64,000 nucleotides of DNA from Sinorhizobium mexicanum (GCF_013488225.1 NZ_CP041238.1:3373501-3437500), one strand, 5' to 3'. Counted from the first letter of the stretch, positions 53,228 to 61,935 are shown. Numbers and translations are program-made. The notes: a model not told the origin generated them from the letters alone.

Positions 53228-53704
53228 ATGCATGTACAAAACGTTGTAGAGATCACGCCGACCGACGGCCTGCTACCAGCGGCTGTGATTATTACCGCCT
53301 ATCGGTCGAGCCGGTACGGGCTTGTGGTCTTCGTTCTGAACGACGTGGCTCCGGCGGCAATTGACGTGATCCTGGATCCGGTCGTCAGTACCATGCCACT
53401 GTCCATCCCCGGCGTCCTCTATGTTCAGATTTCCGATGAGGCACGGGTTAGCCAGGCCGTGTCTTCCGCTGAGACGGTTTATGTCGCGACGGAAACGTTC
53501 CACGATTTAGCAGTCGGCTACGGAGCCTCCCCCGGTAATATTCGTCCCGTCGGATCTTCCCAATACCGGCCAAGGAAACGAGTAGTGTTTGCCAAGTCTG
53601 GTGAAGCGCGCGGACTCCCAAAAATGAGGCGGGCACCAATGCGACCCGTTCTTTATCAAGCCTGTCGAACCCAACTACGCGACGGCGAAACCCGGCACGC
53701 GTGA
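53228..53704 (+). CDS. hypothetical protein, possible glycosyltransferase-like fragment
   Basis: A 158-residue frame with a good CGGAGAG ribosome site. The first 110 residues read like a Rossmann-type domain (GLLPAAVIITAYRSSRYGLV, then VVFVLN; ETVYVATETFHDLAVGYGAS, then PGNIRPVGS). The last part resembles the segment between the two halves of group 1 or CDP-glycerol-type glycosyltransferases. The final 45 residues are basic and look less protein-like. It may be a decayed remnant or a short novel protein. Low certainty. Confidence 0.5.
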   Translation: MHVQNVVEITPTDGLLPAAVIITAYRSSRYGLVVFVLNDVAPAAIDVILDPVVSTMPLSIPGVLYVQISDEARVSQAVSSAETVYVATETFHDLAVGYGASPGNIRPVGSSQYRPRKRVVFAKSGEARGLPKMRRAPMRPVLYQACRTQLRDGETRHA

Positions 53705-53756
53705 CACACCGGGCGAGACGGCGCGGCGGAATAAGACCATTGGAAAGGTCCTCGTC

Positions 53757-54983
53757 GTGATGCGGGAAGGCAGTCGTCGCAACAAGCCAAACACTGGAAG
53801 TTCGATAGCGGCGGATGATATGGCGTCCACTCGGAAAAGCGCTGGACGCGTGCATCCTTCTCGGGCCCTCCCCTGGATCGGCGACGCGTTGACAGTTGTC
53901 ATTTCGATTGCGGTCGCCGTGGTCGGGTCCGAACTGGTGCTGCGCGCTTTCCCAAGCCTTCAGATCCCCGTTGGTGAGGGCGACTATGTGTTCTGCGGAA
54001 TAGCACGAACGAGACACCAGCCCCATCCGCACTACGGCTTCACGGAAATCCCCGGCAACAGATACTTCGAACGATTCAGCAGTTTCGATCCGTGGAATCC
54101 CGTGAAAATCAACGCAGACGGCTTCCGCGACAATGCCATTGGCAACGGCGAACCCGTGATCGTACTCGGCGACTCGATCGTGCGAGGCTCGCTTGTTAGG
54201 GAAAGCGAAACATTCAGCGCGCTGTTGAATGCTTGGCACCCGCAGCTCCTGTTTAAGAACTATGGCACCGGTGGTTACGGGCAGCCGAACGAGATCCGGC
54301 TCTATGAGGACAAGGGGCGAGCGATCTCCCATAAACTCTTGATCGTCGGGTTTTCACTGAGCACGGACATAGAAGACAATGCCGAGCGGGCGGTTCTCAC
54401 ACCTTCCTCCGTCGACATTAACGTTGAACCGGCAGGTTCAAATCCGAAGCAAGCGGGTTTGTTATTGGAGGCGCACCTTTTCTTGTGGAAGAACAGCAAA
54501 TTATACAATTGGGTCTATTCGACGCTACTGCGGCCCTATGTGGGGAACATCGATTCTCGCCGAGATATAGAAGACGCACTCGAACTGACAAAACGTCTCT
54601 TCGACCAACTGGCCACCACTGCCCGGAGTAATGGCGCAGACCTGCTTGTGGTCATTTTGCCCGGATGGGCAGAGATGGCCGGTCGAGACGACGGCCTGCA
54701 ACCCGATCGGCAACGCAAAATGATTGAGACGCTGGCTGCGACGACGCCAGGCATGTTCGTTGTCGACCCGACCGTGCGTCTGGCGGCCGCCGACCCAACG
54801 AAAACCTTTGGCGTCGTTGACAAGCACCTTTCTCCCTTGGGGCATTTCCTCGTTGCGGAAGCAATCGACGAATGGCTCCTCAGTGAATGGAGAGGCAAGA
54901 ACACAATCAGGGGGAGCCAGCATTCTTTCGCCCCTGGCCCGCCCATCGAGCCCGACTGCGGGCAGCTTTCCGCAGCGCGGTAA
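53757..54983 (+). CDS. membrane-anchored SGNH/GDSL-family hydrolase (2)
   Basis: A 408-residue protein with one N-terminal membrane segment (ALTVVISIAVAVVGSELVLR) after a 40-residue basic leader. SGNH motifs: nucleophile Ser in VIVLGDSIVRGSLVRE, the Gly block NYGTGGYGQPNE and the Asp/His pair in DKHLSPLGHFLVAEA. The block III Asn is not obvious (GFSLSTDIED), so the oxyanion hole may differ. Start is GTG 53757 or ATG 53760. It lies 52 bp after the small unknown gene. Likely acts on a periplasmic or exported acylated molecule. Confidence 0.83.
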   Translation: MMREGSRRNKPNTGSSIAADDMASTRKSAGRVHPSRALPWIGDALTVVISIAVAVVGSELVLRAFPSLQIPVGEGDYVFCGIARTRHQPHPHYGFTEIPGNRYFERFSSFDPWNPVKINADGFRDNAIGNGEPVIVLGDSIVRGSLVRESETFSALLNAWHPQLLFKNYGTGGYGQPNEIRLYEDKGRAISHKLLIVGFSLSTDIEDNAERAVLTPSSVDINVEPAGSNPKQAGLLLEAHLFLWKNSKLYNWVYSTLLRPYVGNIDSRRDIEDALELTKRLFDQLATTARSNGADLLVVILPGWAEMAGRDDGLQPDRQRKMIETLAATTPGMFVVDPTVRLAAADPTKTFGVVDKHLSPLGHFLVAEAIDEWLLSEWRGKNTIRGSQHSFAPGPPIEPDCGQLSAAR

Positions 54984-55003
54984 CCCTGGGGACTGATCGC
55001 ACG

Positions 55004-56089
55004 ATGATTACCGAGGTAGCGCGAGGGGTTCGAATACCCGGTGGGAAGCCATCCTCCCGTATGAGGCGTATCGCCCTGATGGTGCTGTCGACGGCTCTGA
55101 GCATTGCCGTCGGCGCGCTGCTTTTCGAGGGTATTGCGAGGATTGCCTTCGACGATGGCATGGATTTCGACCTGGAAATGTGGAAATACGCGCGGGACCT
55201 GAAACGGGTCAGCGCCAATCCGGCAATTGCCCATGAGCATCGCCCCAACACAGGCGGCGTCTATATGGGCGTACCCGTGCAGATAAACTCAATAGGTTTG
55301 CGCGACAGAGAGCTTGCCGCTGGCGGCAAGCCCGTCGGCCGTGTCCGGACCGTCATGCTTGGCGACTCGTTGACGTTCGGATGGGGAGTGCGCGCCGAAG
55401 ACACACCCTCGAGGCAACTCGAGGCATTGCTCAACGGAACGTCCGCCCCCGATCCTCGCTACGAGGTTATCAACACAGGCGTCGGCAATTACAACACGCC
55501 GATGGAGGTCGCCTACTTCGTGACTGAAGGGTACAAGTTTGATCCCGACGTCGTTGTGCTGAACTATTTCATCAACGATGCCGAGCCCACTCCCTACCGG
55601 AAACAATCCTGGCTGGGCGAGCATTCGGCGGCCTACGTTGTCTTCGCGTCGGCAATAGACAAGGTCTCGCGCATCTTGCTCGGCCGTGCGGACTGGAAGA
55701 CTTACTATCGCGATCTGTATGAGCCCGAGGAACCCGGCTGGCAGCAGGCCAAGGCTTCGATCCATCGTCTGGCAAGTTTCTGCCGGGAGCGCGGCTACAA
55801 GTTGATCCTCGTAAGCTATCCCGAACTCCACGACTTGAAGGACTATCCGTTCCCGGAGGTGACCGGGGCCGTCGAACGGATTGCCTTCAGCGAACACATA
55901 CCGTTTCTCGACTTGCGACCTTCGGTAATGGATCTTGCGCCCGATACCCTGTGGGTATCACCCAGCGATGCGCATCCAAACAGGATTGCCAACGAGCGTT
56001 TCTCAAAGGCCATGGCGGACGTATTGACAGAGACATACCCGGAACTCTTCGGTATGTCCGCGAGCGTCGCGACCGAAAATTCGCAATAG
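55004..56089 (+). CDS. membrane-anchored SGNH/GDSL-family hydrolase (3)
   Basis: A 361-residue protein with one N-terminal membrane segment (RRIALMVLSTALSIAVGALL). All SGNH blocks are present: Ser in VMLGDSLTFGWGV, Gly/Asn in INTGVGNYNTPME, Asn in LNYFINDAEP and Asp/His in PSDAHPNRIANERF. Start ATG 55004 has GGGGA upstream; ATG 55061 is also possible. It begins 20 bp after the stop of SGNH gene 2, so the pair is co-transcribed. Sequence similarity to the other two is low, so they are not recent duplicates. Confidence 0.86.
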   Translation: MITEVARGVRIPGGKPSSRMRRIALMVLSTALSIAVGALLFEGIARIAFDDGMDFDLEMWKYARDLKRVSANPAIAHEHRPNTGGVYMGVPVQINSIGLRDRELAAGGKPVGRVRTVMLGDSLTFGWGVRAEDTPSRQLEALLNGTSAPDPRYEVINTGVGNYNTPMEVAYFVTEGYKFDPDVVVLNYFINDAEPTPYRKQSWLGEHSAAYVVFASAIDKVSRILLGRADWKTYYRDLYEPEEPGWQQAKASIHRLASFCRERGYKLILVSYPELHDLKDYPFPEVTGAVERIAFSEHIPFLDLRPSVMDLAPDTLWVSPSDAHPNRIANERFSKAMADVLTETYPELFGMSASVATENSQ

Positions 56090-56135
56090 GGAAAACTGCT
56101 CCGTCGCGCGGGCAATAGATGCAGCGGAAGCATGA

Positions 56136-56163
56136 ACGCCCCTGCGGCGACCGTCAGGGGCGT
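56136..56163. terminator. bidirectional stem-loop between convergent genes
   Basis: ACGCCCCTG and CAGGGGCGT form a perfect 9-bp stem with a 10-nt loop, placed between the SGNH gene (+) and the fusion gene (-). No long T-run follows on either strand, so termination may be partial. Confidence 0.5.
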
Positions 56164-56196
56164 GTTGATTGCGAGGGCCGGAAGCCGCAGAAGGTC

Positions 56197-59172
56197 TTAC
56201 TCCTCCACTGGCCCGTAGAGGCCGAGCTCATCGAGCAGCGCGCGCTGCCGGTTGACACTTTCGACGAACAGGCCGGTGTGCCGATCGATGATCCGGCCGC
56301 GGCGATCCGGATCGGAAACGGCGGAGAGCGCGCCGAGGATCGCCGCGACCTTTTCCGACGTCTGCCGCAGTTCCTCCAGCAGCTCTGCCTTGCCGGCGAC
56401 CTCGGTAACCACCTGCTTTGTCACCCGGCCAATGCCCGCCGGCGTGCGGCTGCCGGCCGACACGTAGCCCTCCGGCAGATCGCCCTTGAGGTTGGTGACC
56501 GACTTGAAGCGGATGACGTCGAAGATCTGGTCGACCGCTTGCTTCGCGCCGGTCACGCGCGAGGGATGATCGGTGTCGGCGGCGGCATGCGGCAGCAACT
56601 CCAGCTTGCCCTTGTGGCCTTCTTGGAGCGGCAGGTAAGGAAGCATCGGCCCACTGAGCTTGCCGGTCGCGGCGTCCTTGAAGAGGTCGGCGTCGATCGC
56701 CGCGTGCGCGATCTTACCGGACGACAGCGCGTCGTCTAGCGCAGTAGCATCGACGACCTCGCCTCGGTCGTAGTTGACCAGCACTGCGCCGTCGTTCATG
56801 GCACCGAGCACCTCCCGATCGACGGTGCGGGCGTTCGAATAGACGCTGGTCGCCGCGTCCAGGCGGCCGAGACCGATGTGGACGGAAAGCACGTCGGCAC
56901 CTGTCGCCGCCGCGACGGGGCTTGCGGCATAGTCGAAGCCTTCCGTCTCGATCCAGTGCCTGTGATGCTCGCGGGCGTAGATCGCCACCTTCATTCCGAA
57001 GGCCTTGGCGAGCTTGGCGACTTCACGGCCGATATTGCCGTAGCCGAGAATGGCTATCTTGCGGCCCTCGAGCTTTGCGGTCGGAAAATCCTTGAGCTGA
57101 CGGCCGGTATCGAAGTCGCCTTCGGCGACCATTCGGTGCAACCTATCGACCGGCAGATCGGGCAAGACCTTGAGGACCGCCTTCATCGCCATCTGGGCGG
57201 TCGCGCGGCTGTTGATGCCCGGCGTGTTCATCAGCGGCGCGTCGCCGCCCTCGCCGTTACCGCCGCCCCAGGAGGCCGAGCTCATGTTGCCCGTGCCGGC
57301 GCCGATGCGCACGCCGCCGAGCGGAAATACGGAGGCCTTCGGAATGAAGGTCGCCGCCGCGATCAGCGCGTCGTACTGGCCCTGGTCGGTCTGCGGCAGG
57401 ATCTCCGCCTCAGTGCTGAGGTTCGGCTGGTAGAAGAAATGGATGCGGCCCTTCTCGAGCGCCGAGCGGTCGCCGAGCGGCCCGAGATGGAAAACGCCGC
57501 CCTTTTCCTCGACATAGGCCTTGATCTCGCTGTGGTCTGGCTGGCCGTCCGCGCCGAAGCGCAGGCCGACCAGATCGGCGATCAGAACCGTATAGGCGCG
57601 CTCCGGATCGTCCTTGCGGACGGTGCCGGTGGCCTTGGCCGGAGCCTCGAAAGTGACGCCGTTCTTCGCCAGTTCCTCTTCGAGAACGACGACCTTGGCA
57701 CGCAGATAGGCATATTGCAGATTTTCCAGCAGCGCGACGACGTCTTCCGGCTCGCGGATGCCGCCGACCCAGGCGCGATAGTCGCCGGGCGTGCCCGGGA
57801 AGGCATTGACGTAGCGGGCCGCGTCAAGGCCGGACTCGTATTCGCCGTTCGGATGTGTAATGCCCTCATAGCCGAGCAGTTGCTTCGAACGGGCGATGAT
57901 GCGGGCGTGGACGGCGGGATCGGTGATGCTGTCGTCCTCGACCTTGAGGAGCGTCACCGCCGCGCCGCGCCGCTCGGAATCGGTGACCGTCAGCGACAGG
58001 AGCGGATGCGACTTCACCCAGTCATCGATCACCTTGCGGTTGGCCGCGGAGCGGCGGTTGAGCTCGACCACCGAGCCGACGCGCGCCTCGGATTGCAAGA
58101 GGCCGAAGGTGGTCTCGGCAAAGGCGAGCGCGCTGTAGGTATTGATGACCCCACCAAGCATGCGGTCTTCGGCGGCATCGTAGAACGGTCCGGCATCGAC
58201 CGAGCGTTTGGCCGAAAACGGCTGCCTGGGGTCGACCGGCGGCGCGATCTTCAGCTGGCGCGGGATCGCCCAGGCGGGATCTTGCTGGTTCTTCTCGATC
58301 AGCGCCAGCGCATGCGGCGTGAAGGAGGCGACGAAATAACCCGAAACCCCGCCGATCGCCTTCTGGAACGGCATGAACAGGCAGCACTTCGCCATGACGG
58401 CGCTGACGAGCTCCGGTTCCCACGGCATGGCGCCGAGCATCGAGGTGGCATCGAACACCGCATGGCGGTTTGCCGGATCGCCGTCGATCCAGCTCAAAAG
58501 CTCGCGGATCTCACGACCGGTATAGGCATTGGCCCCGGTCGTCTCGTGGCCGACGCCGACGAAGATCGAAACGCCGAGGGCGGAGAGCTCTTCTGCCGTC
58601 GGGATTACACCTTCCGAGGCGGCAAAATGGATGCGGCTCTCGCAGCCTTTTTCAGCGAAGCGCTGCATCTCGATGATCTGCGTGGCCCAGGACTGGCGGA
58701 AGAACCCAGCGGCCTTGGACGGATCGCTCTCCGGTCGCGGCGTATCGACATAGACGCGCTGCGAGGCGTCATTGGCGTTCATCAGGTGCTGGACGCAGAC
58801 GGTGAAGCCGCTGTGGCCACCGCCGAGCCCCACGGCCATGCGATTCGTCTTCGGAAAGCCGAAATAGCGATGGATCGCCCGCATCATGTCGGTCAGGATC
58901 TTGTCGGCCGGATAGCCGCGATGCATGCTGCGTGAAATCTCGGCGGTGGTGAAGCCGCCGATGTCGTTGCCCCGGTCGTCAAGCTTGCGATAGGTCTTCT
59001 CGATCCAGGTATCAAAGGCGATGCGCCGCAGACGACTATCCACTTCGTCGGTGGTCGCATCGGTGATCGGGCCGACGCCGAAGAACGGGTTGGACGGCAG
59101 CCTCGGCGCGCCGGATCTCGTCAGTTGGAGTGCCCTCAGTCGCTGTTCCTGCATCTGCGCGATGTTCATCAT
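56197..59172 (-). CDS. fusion of phosphoserine aminotransferase-like and 3-phosphoglycerate dehydrogenase-like domains
   Basis: A 991-residue protein. The N-terminal half is a fold-type I aminotransferase of the phosphoserine type, with the PLP lysine in FMPFQKAIGGVSGYF and a His-rich loop VGVGHETTGANAYTG. From about residue 550 a D-isomer 2-hydroxyacid dehydrogenase follows, with NAD motif ILGYGNIGREVAKLAK, Arg in NYDRGEVVD and the catalytic His in LLPHAAADTDHP. A helical tail of about 100 residues ends it, without an ACT domain. The two activities are consecutive steps of serine synthesis. Start ATG 59172 or 59169. Confidence 0.82.
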   Translation of the reverse strand: MMNIAQMQEQRLRALQLTRSGAPRLPSNPFFGVGPITDATTDEVDSRLRRIAFDTWIEKTYRKLDDRGNDIGGFTTAEISRSMHRGYPADKILTDMMRAIHRYFGFPKTNRMAVGLGGGHSGFTVCVQHLMNANDASQRVYVDTPRPESDPSKAAGFFRQSWATQIIEMQRFAEKGCESRIHFAASEGVIPTAEELSALGVSIFVGVGHETTGANAYTGREIRELLSWIDGDPANRHAVFDATSMLGAMPWEPELVSAVMAKCCLFMPFQKAIGGVSGYFVASFTPHALALIEKNQQDPAWAIPRQLKIAPPVDPRQPFSAKRSVDAGPFYDAAEDRMLGGVINTYSALAFAETTFGLLQSEARVGSVVELNRRSAANRKVIDDWVKSHPLLSLTVTDSERRGAAVTLLKVEDDSITDPAVHARIIARSKQLLGYEGITHPNGEYESGLDAARYVNAFPGTPGDYRAWVGGIREPEDVVALLENLQYAYLRAKVVVLEEELAKNGVTFEAPAKATGTVRKDDPERAYTVLIADLVGLRFGADGQPDHSEIKAYVEEKGGVFHLGPLGDRSALEKGRIHFFYQPNLSTEAEILPQTDQGQYDALIAAATFIPKASVFPLGGVRIGAGTGNMSSASWGGGNGEGGDAPLMNTPGINSRATAQMAMKAVLKVLPDLPVDRLHRMVAEGDFDTGRQLKDFPTAKLEGRKIAILGYGNIGREVAKLAKAFGMKVAIYAREHHRHWIETEGFDYAASPVAAATGADVLSVHIGLGRLDAATSVYSNARTVDREVLGAMNDGAVLVNYDRGEVVDATALDDALSSGKIAHAAIDADLFKDAATGKLSGPMLPYLPLQEGHKGKLELLPHAAADTDHPSRVTGAKQAVDQIFDVIRFKSVTNLKGDLPEGYVSAGSRTPAGIGRVTKQVVTEVAGKAELLEELRQTSEKVAAILGALSAVSDPDRRGRIIDRHTGLFVESVNRQRALLDELGLYGPVEE

Positions 59173-59430
59173 GATCTGCCTATCTGTTTTCGAGGCGGGA
59201 GATGGCGCTGATAGTGGATCGAACACTTCAGAAAGAAGACCTCATATGCGCCGAACAGCACGCGGAATGCGTCATTGTTGCGCCTGCCGTGAGGATTGGT
59301 GCCGCGCTGGCAGCATGTCGACGATCCCGCAGGAACTTCTTGCGGAAGGAGGGCGTAAAAGGCGCAAATTTCGACCGGTGCGTATCGGAGGCAGAGACGT
59401 CGCTTTGATCAGCCTTGCGATTTGCTGTCG

Positions 59431-60438
59431 CTAAGAACCCAAGGATGCACGGAAATTTTGCGGTGTGTTGGCGAACCGCCTTCGGAACGTCCGACTGAGA
59501 TGGGATGAATCACAGAAACCGCTTTCCGCGGCGATCATGGCAATCGACTTGTCGGTGTTCTCAAGCATATGGCGCGCAAGCAAAAGCCGCATCTCGATGA
59601 ACGCGGTCAGGGGTGAGGTTCCAAGCGCCTCCCTGAAATGCCGTTCAAGGCACCGCTTACCGACCTTTAGATGTCTTGCCATCTCGGAGACGGAGACTGG
59701 CGTGTCCAGACTTTGCTGCATGAGCAAGAGTGCTTTCCTGACAATTGGATCCTTGGTCCGGAAGCTGAGCGTCAGGCCAGGCTGCGGTGCGCCCCCGTCC
59801 TCCGCCTCGCTGATCATCATGATATTCAAGCTCTTCGTGGATTGAGCCTTGCCGATGTGCCTGTCGACCAGGAATGCCGCGAGATGAGCCGTACTCGTGC
59901 CGCCAGAGCAAGTCAGTCGGTCGCGGTCGACCACGAAGATCTGGTCGGAGATCGGCCTGAGCCCGTCGAACTGCGAGAGAAAGTCCTGGTGGTGGAACCA
60001 GCTCACACAGCCGCGATAGCCCTCCATTAAACCGGCACGATGGAGGATGAAGGTGCCGGTGCAAAGGCCGACCAGCGGAACTCCGGCCGCGGCGGCCTGG
60101 CGCAAATACCGTTCGACCCGCTCGTCGGGCCGGTCCATTTCGTCGATGAGCCCGCCGACCACGACGATATAATCGAAGTGTTTGGGGCTGCCGAACACCT
60201 CGTGAGGCTGAACAGAGACACCGCAGCTGGCCGTGATCGGCCGCATGTCCGGGGCGACGACTTTCCATCGGCATTGAATTGGCCGGCTCCGGTCGCCTTC
60301 GTCCGCAGCGAGGCGCAACACGTCCACGAAGTTGGCGAAGGCGCAGAGCGTAAATCGCTGCACCAGAACAAACCCCACTGTCAGGCGCGCATCCTGCTCA
60401 CGCCGCACGCTCCGCTGGGAAACGTCGTTTAAGACCAT
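59431..60438 (-). CDS. GlxA-family AraC-type regulator (1)
   Basis: A 335-residue regulator. The N-terminal DJ-1/PfpI-like amidotransferase-fold domain has a nucleophile-elbow Cys (VPLVGLCTGTFILHRAG), and the C-terminal domain is an AraC double helix-turn-helix (VSEMARHLKVGKRCLERHFR, then SGFCDSSHLSRTFRRRFANT). This architecture senses amino-acid-like or quaternary amine ligands (ArgR, GbdR, CdhR). It is divergent from a second regulator of the same type and lies upstream of the fusion enzyme gene on the same strand, which it may control. Confidence 0.9.
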   Translation of the reverse strand: MVLNDVSQRSVRREQDARLTVGFVLVQRFTLCAFANFVDVLRLAADEGDRSRPIQCRWKVVAPDMRPITASCGVSVQPHEVFGSPKHFDYIVVVGGLIDEMDRPDERVERYLRQAAAAGVPLVGLCTGTFILHRAGLMEGYRGCVSWFHHQDFLSQFDGLRPISDQIFVVDRDRLTCSGGTSTAHLAAFLVDRHIGKAQSTKSLNIMMISEAEDGGAPQPGLTLSFRTKDPIVRKALLLMQQSLDTPVSVSEMARHLKVGKRCLERHFREALGTSPLTAFIEMRLLLARHMLENTDKSIAMIAAESGFCDSSHLSRTFRRRFANTPQNFRASLGS

Positions 60439-60584
60439 GCTGTCTCATTTCTACTGCCGATATGACGCAATCATTCTTTTCAGATCTCCAACGCAAGTCA
60501 ATATTTCGGGAGTATGTCGCGGATAGATGGCCATGCGACGCTGGGGGATACGAGGCCGCTCGGCCGTCGGGGGGAGGAATTTGG

Positions 60585-61610
60585 ATGAGAATAGTGAGCG
60601 CTGAACAGCGTCGGTTTGCCTTCTACCTTGTGCCGGAATTCACGATGCTGGCGTTCTCCTCCGCGGTCGAGGCCTTGCGGCTGGCAAACGCGGTTGTCGG
60701 TTACGAAGCCTACTCCTGGCGCGTAGTCTCCTCGGACGGTGCCAAGGTCCGCGCGAGTTGCGGCCTCACGCTTGAAGCCGACAACTCCATAGCGGCTGAA
60801 CGCCAGCATCTAACCAGCCGGCTGCGTCCCTCGGTGTCCGTCATTTGCGGAGGAAAGCACGTGGAGCGCCACGTCGACCGTGCGGCCGATGCCTGGCTGC
60901 GCGAATGTCGCAATCGGGGTGTCGCGGTCGCGGGTCTCTGCACTGGTGCCCATTTCCTGGCGAGAGCCGGGCTGCTGGACGAGCGAAAATGCGCGATCCA
61001 CTGGGAGAACCAACCCGGATTTGCCGAGCGTTTTGGCGCGGCAAACGTCAGCACCGGAATCTACGAAGTCGACGGTAACATCTTCACCTGCGCCGGCGGA
61101 GCCGCTTCCTTCGACATGATGCTCCACATCATCGGCCGCGATTTCGACGAGAGCGTTGTGAGTGGCATATGCGAACTGGCACTTGTCGACCGCGTGCGCG
61201 ATCCCGGGGAACGGCAGCGCCTTCCCTTCGCCCAACGCATCGGGGTTCGAGATCCCATTGTGCTGAAGCTGGTCGAGAAGATGGAGAAGAGCCTGACCGA
61301 GCCGATGCAAGTGGAAGAGCTTACCTCTTCAATCGGCCTTTCACGGCGGCAGGTCGAGCGGCTGTTCCGCAACGAGTTGCACTGTTCGCCGGCGCGGTAT
61401 TATTTGAAGCTCCGTCTCGAGCGCGCCCAACTGCTGCTTGTACAGTCGACGATGCCTGTCGTGGAGGTCGCCATCGCTTGCGGCTTCGTGTCAGCTTCGC
61501 ATTTTTCCAAATGCTACCGCGAGACCTTTGCGTGTTCGCCGCAGGAAGCGCGGGGCCGCATCATGAGAATGCCGGCGGCGCGCCCGGCCGCATGTGCATC
61601 GGCCGCGTGA
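60585..61610 (+). CDS. GlxA-family AraC-type regulator (2)
   Basis: A 341-residue regulator with the same layout as its divergent neighbour: DJ-1/PfpI-like domain with Cys in VAVAGLCTGAHFLARAGLL and an AraC-type helix-turn-helix (VEELTSSIGLSRRQVERLFR, then CGFVSASHFSKCYRETFACS). I start at ATG 60585 (MRIVSAEQ) because GGGGGAGGAA stands upstream; the frame is open to 60462. The two share only family-level identity. Ligand unknown, probably an amine or amino acid. Confidence 0.9.
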   Translation: MRIVSAEQRRFAFYLVPEFTMLAFSSAVEALRLANAVVGYEAYSWRVVSSDGAKVRASCGLTLEADNSIAAERQHLTSRLRPSVSVICGGKHVERHVDRAADAWLRECRNRGVAVAGLCTGAHFLARAGLLDERKCAIHWENQPGFAERFGAANVSTGIYEVDGNIFTCAGGAASFDMMLHIIGRDFDESVVSGICELALVDRVRDPGERQRLPFAQRIGVRDPIVLKLVEKMEKSLTEPMQVEELTSSIGLSRRQVERLFRNELHCSPARYYLKLRLERAQLLLVQSTMPVVEVAIACGFVSASHFSKCYRETFACSPQEARGRIMRMPAARPAACASAA

Positions 61611-61623
61611 CGCCTCCAGCCGC

Positions 61624-61718
61624 CCGTCTTATCAGACGCGCAAAGGTCGCTATAGCACTTTGATTTGCTGCCTGTTTTTGTCCTTAAGTCGGCTACGATT
61701 TGGGACACATGCAGCAGA
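61624..61718. repeat. rhizobial palindromic repeat, family A
   Basis: The copy contains GTCTTATCAGACGCGCAAAG, then CGCTATAGCACTTTGATTTG, TTGTCCTTAAGTCGGCTACG and a terminal CATGCAGCAG. It starts 14 bp after the regulator's stop codon and may serve as its 3' hairpin. Confidence 0.85.
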
Positions 61719-61935
61719 GCAGAGCAGTCAAGCGGCCATCTGGCTGTCTTGACCATCCTTCAGGCACTTTTGACCGTTTTGTATTTCCAAACGTGAAGTC
61801 AGCCCCTTCGAGGCCGTGCTGAAACGCCGAAGGTGTAGGTGGAAATGCCTGTCCTCAACCATATGTTTGGTCGTATAACTGATCGGCACTGCACTCGTCC
61901 CGTCTTTCAGACCACGTCCGACCCCGGAGAGTTCA
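61719..61935 (+). promoter_or_regulatory. leader region of the CDC48-like gene
   Basis: No gene is seen here. GTCAAG (61727-61732) and CTTGAC (61748-61753) form the outer ends of an imperfect inverted repeat whose inner parts, GCCA and TGGC, also pair. A TTGACC at 61750-61755 could be a -35 element. Assignment is by eye only. Confidence 0.3.

Noticed and set aside
56878..58935. 685-codon open frame on the plus strand
   Set aside because: It lies opposite the aminotransferase/dehydrogenase fusion gene and its translation has shadow composition and no motifs.
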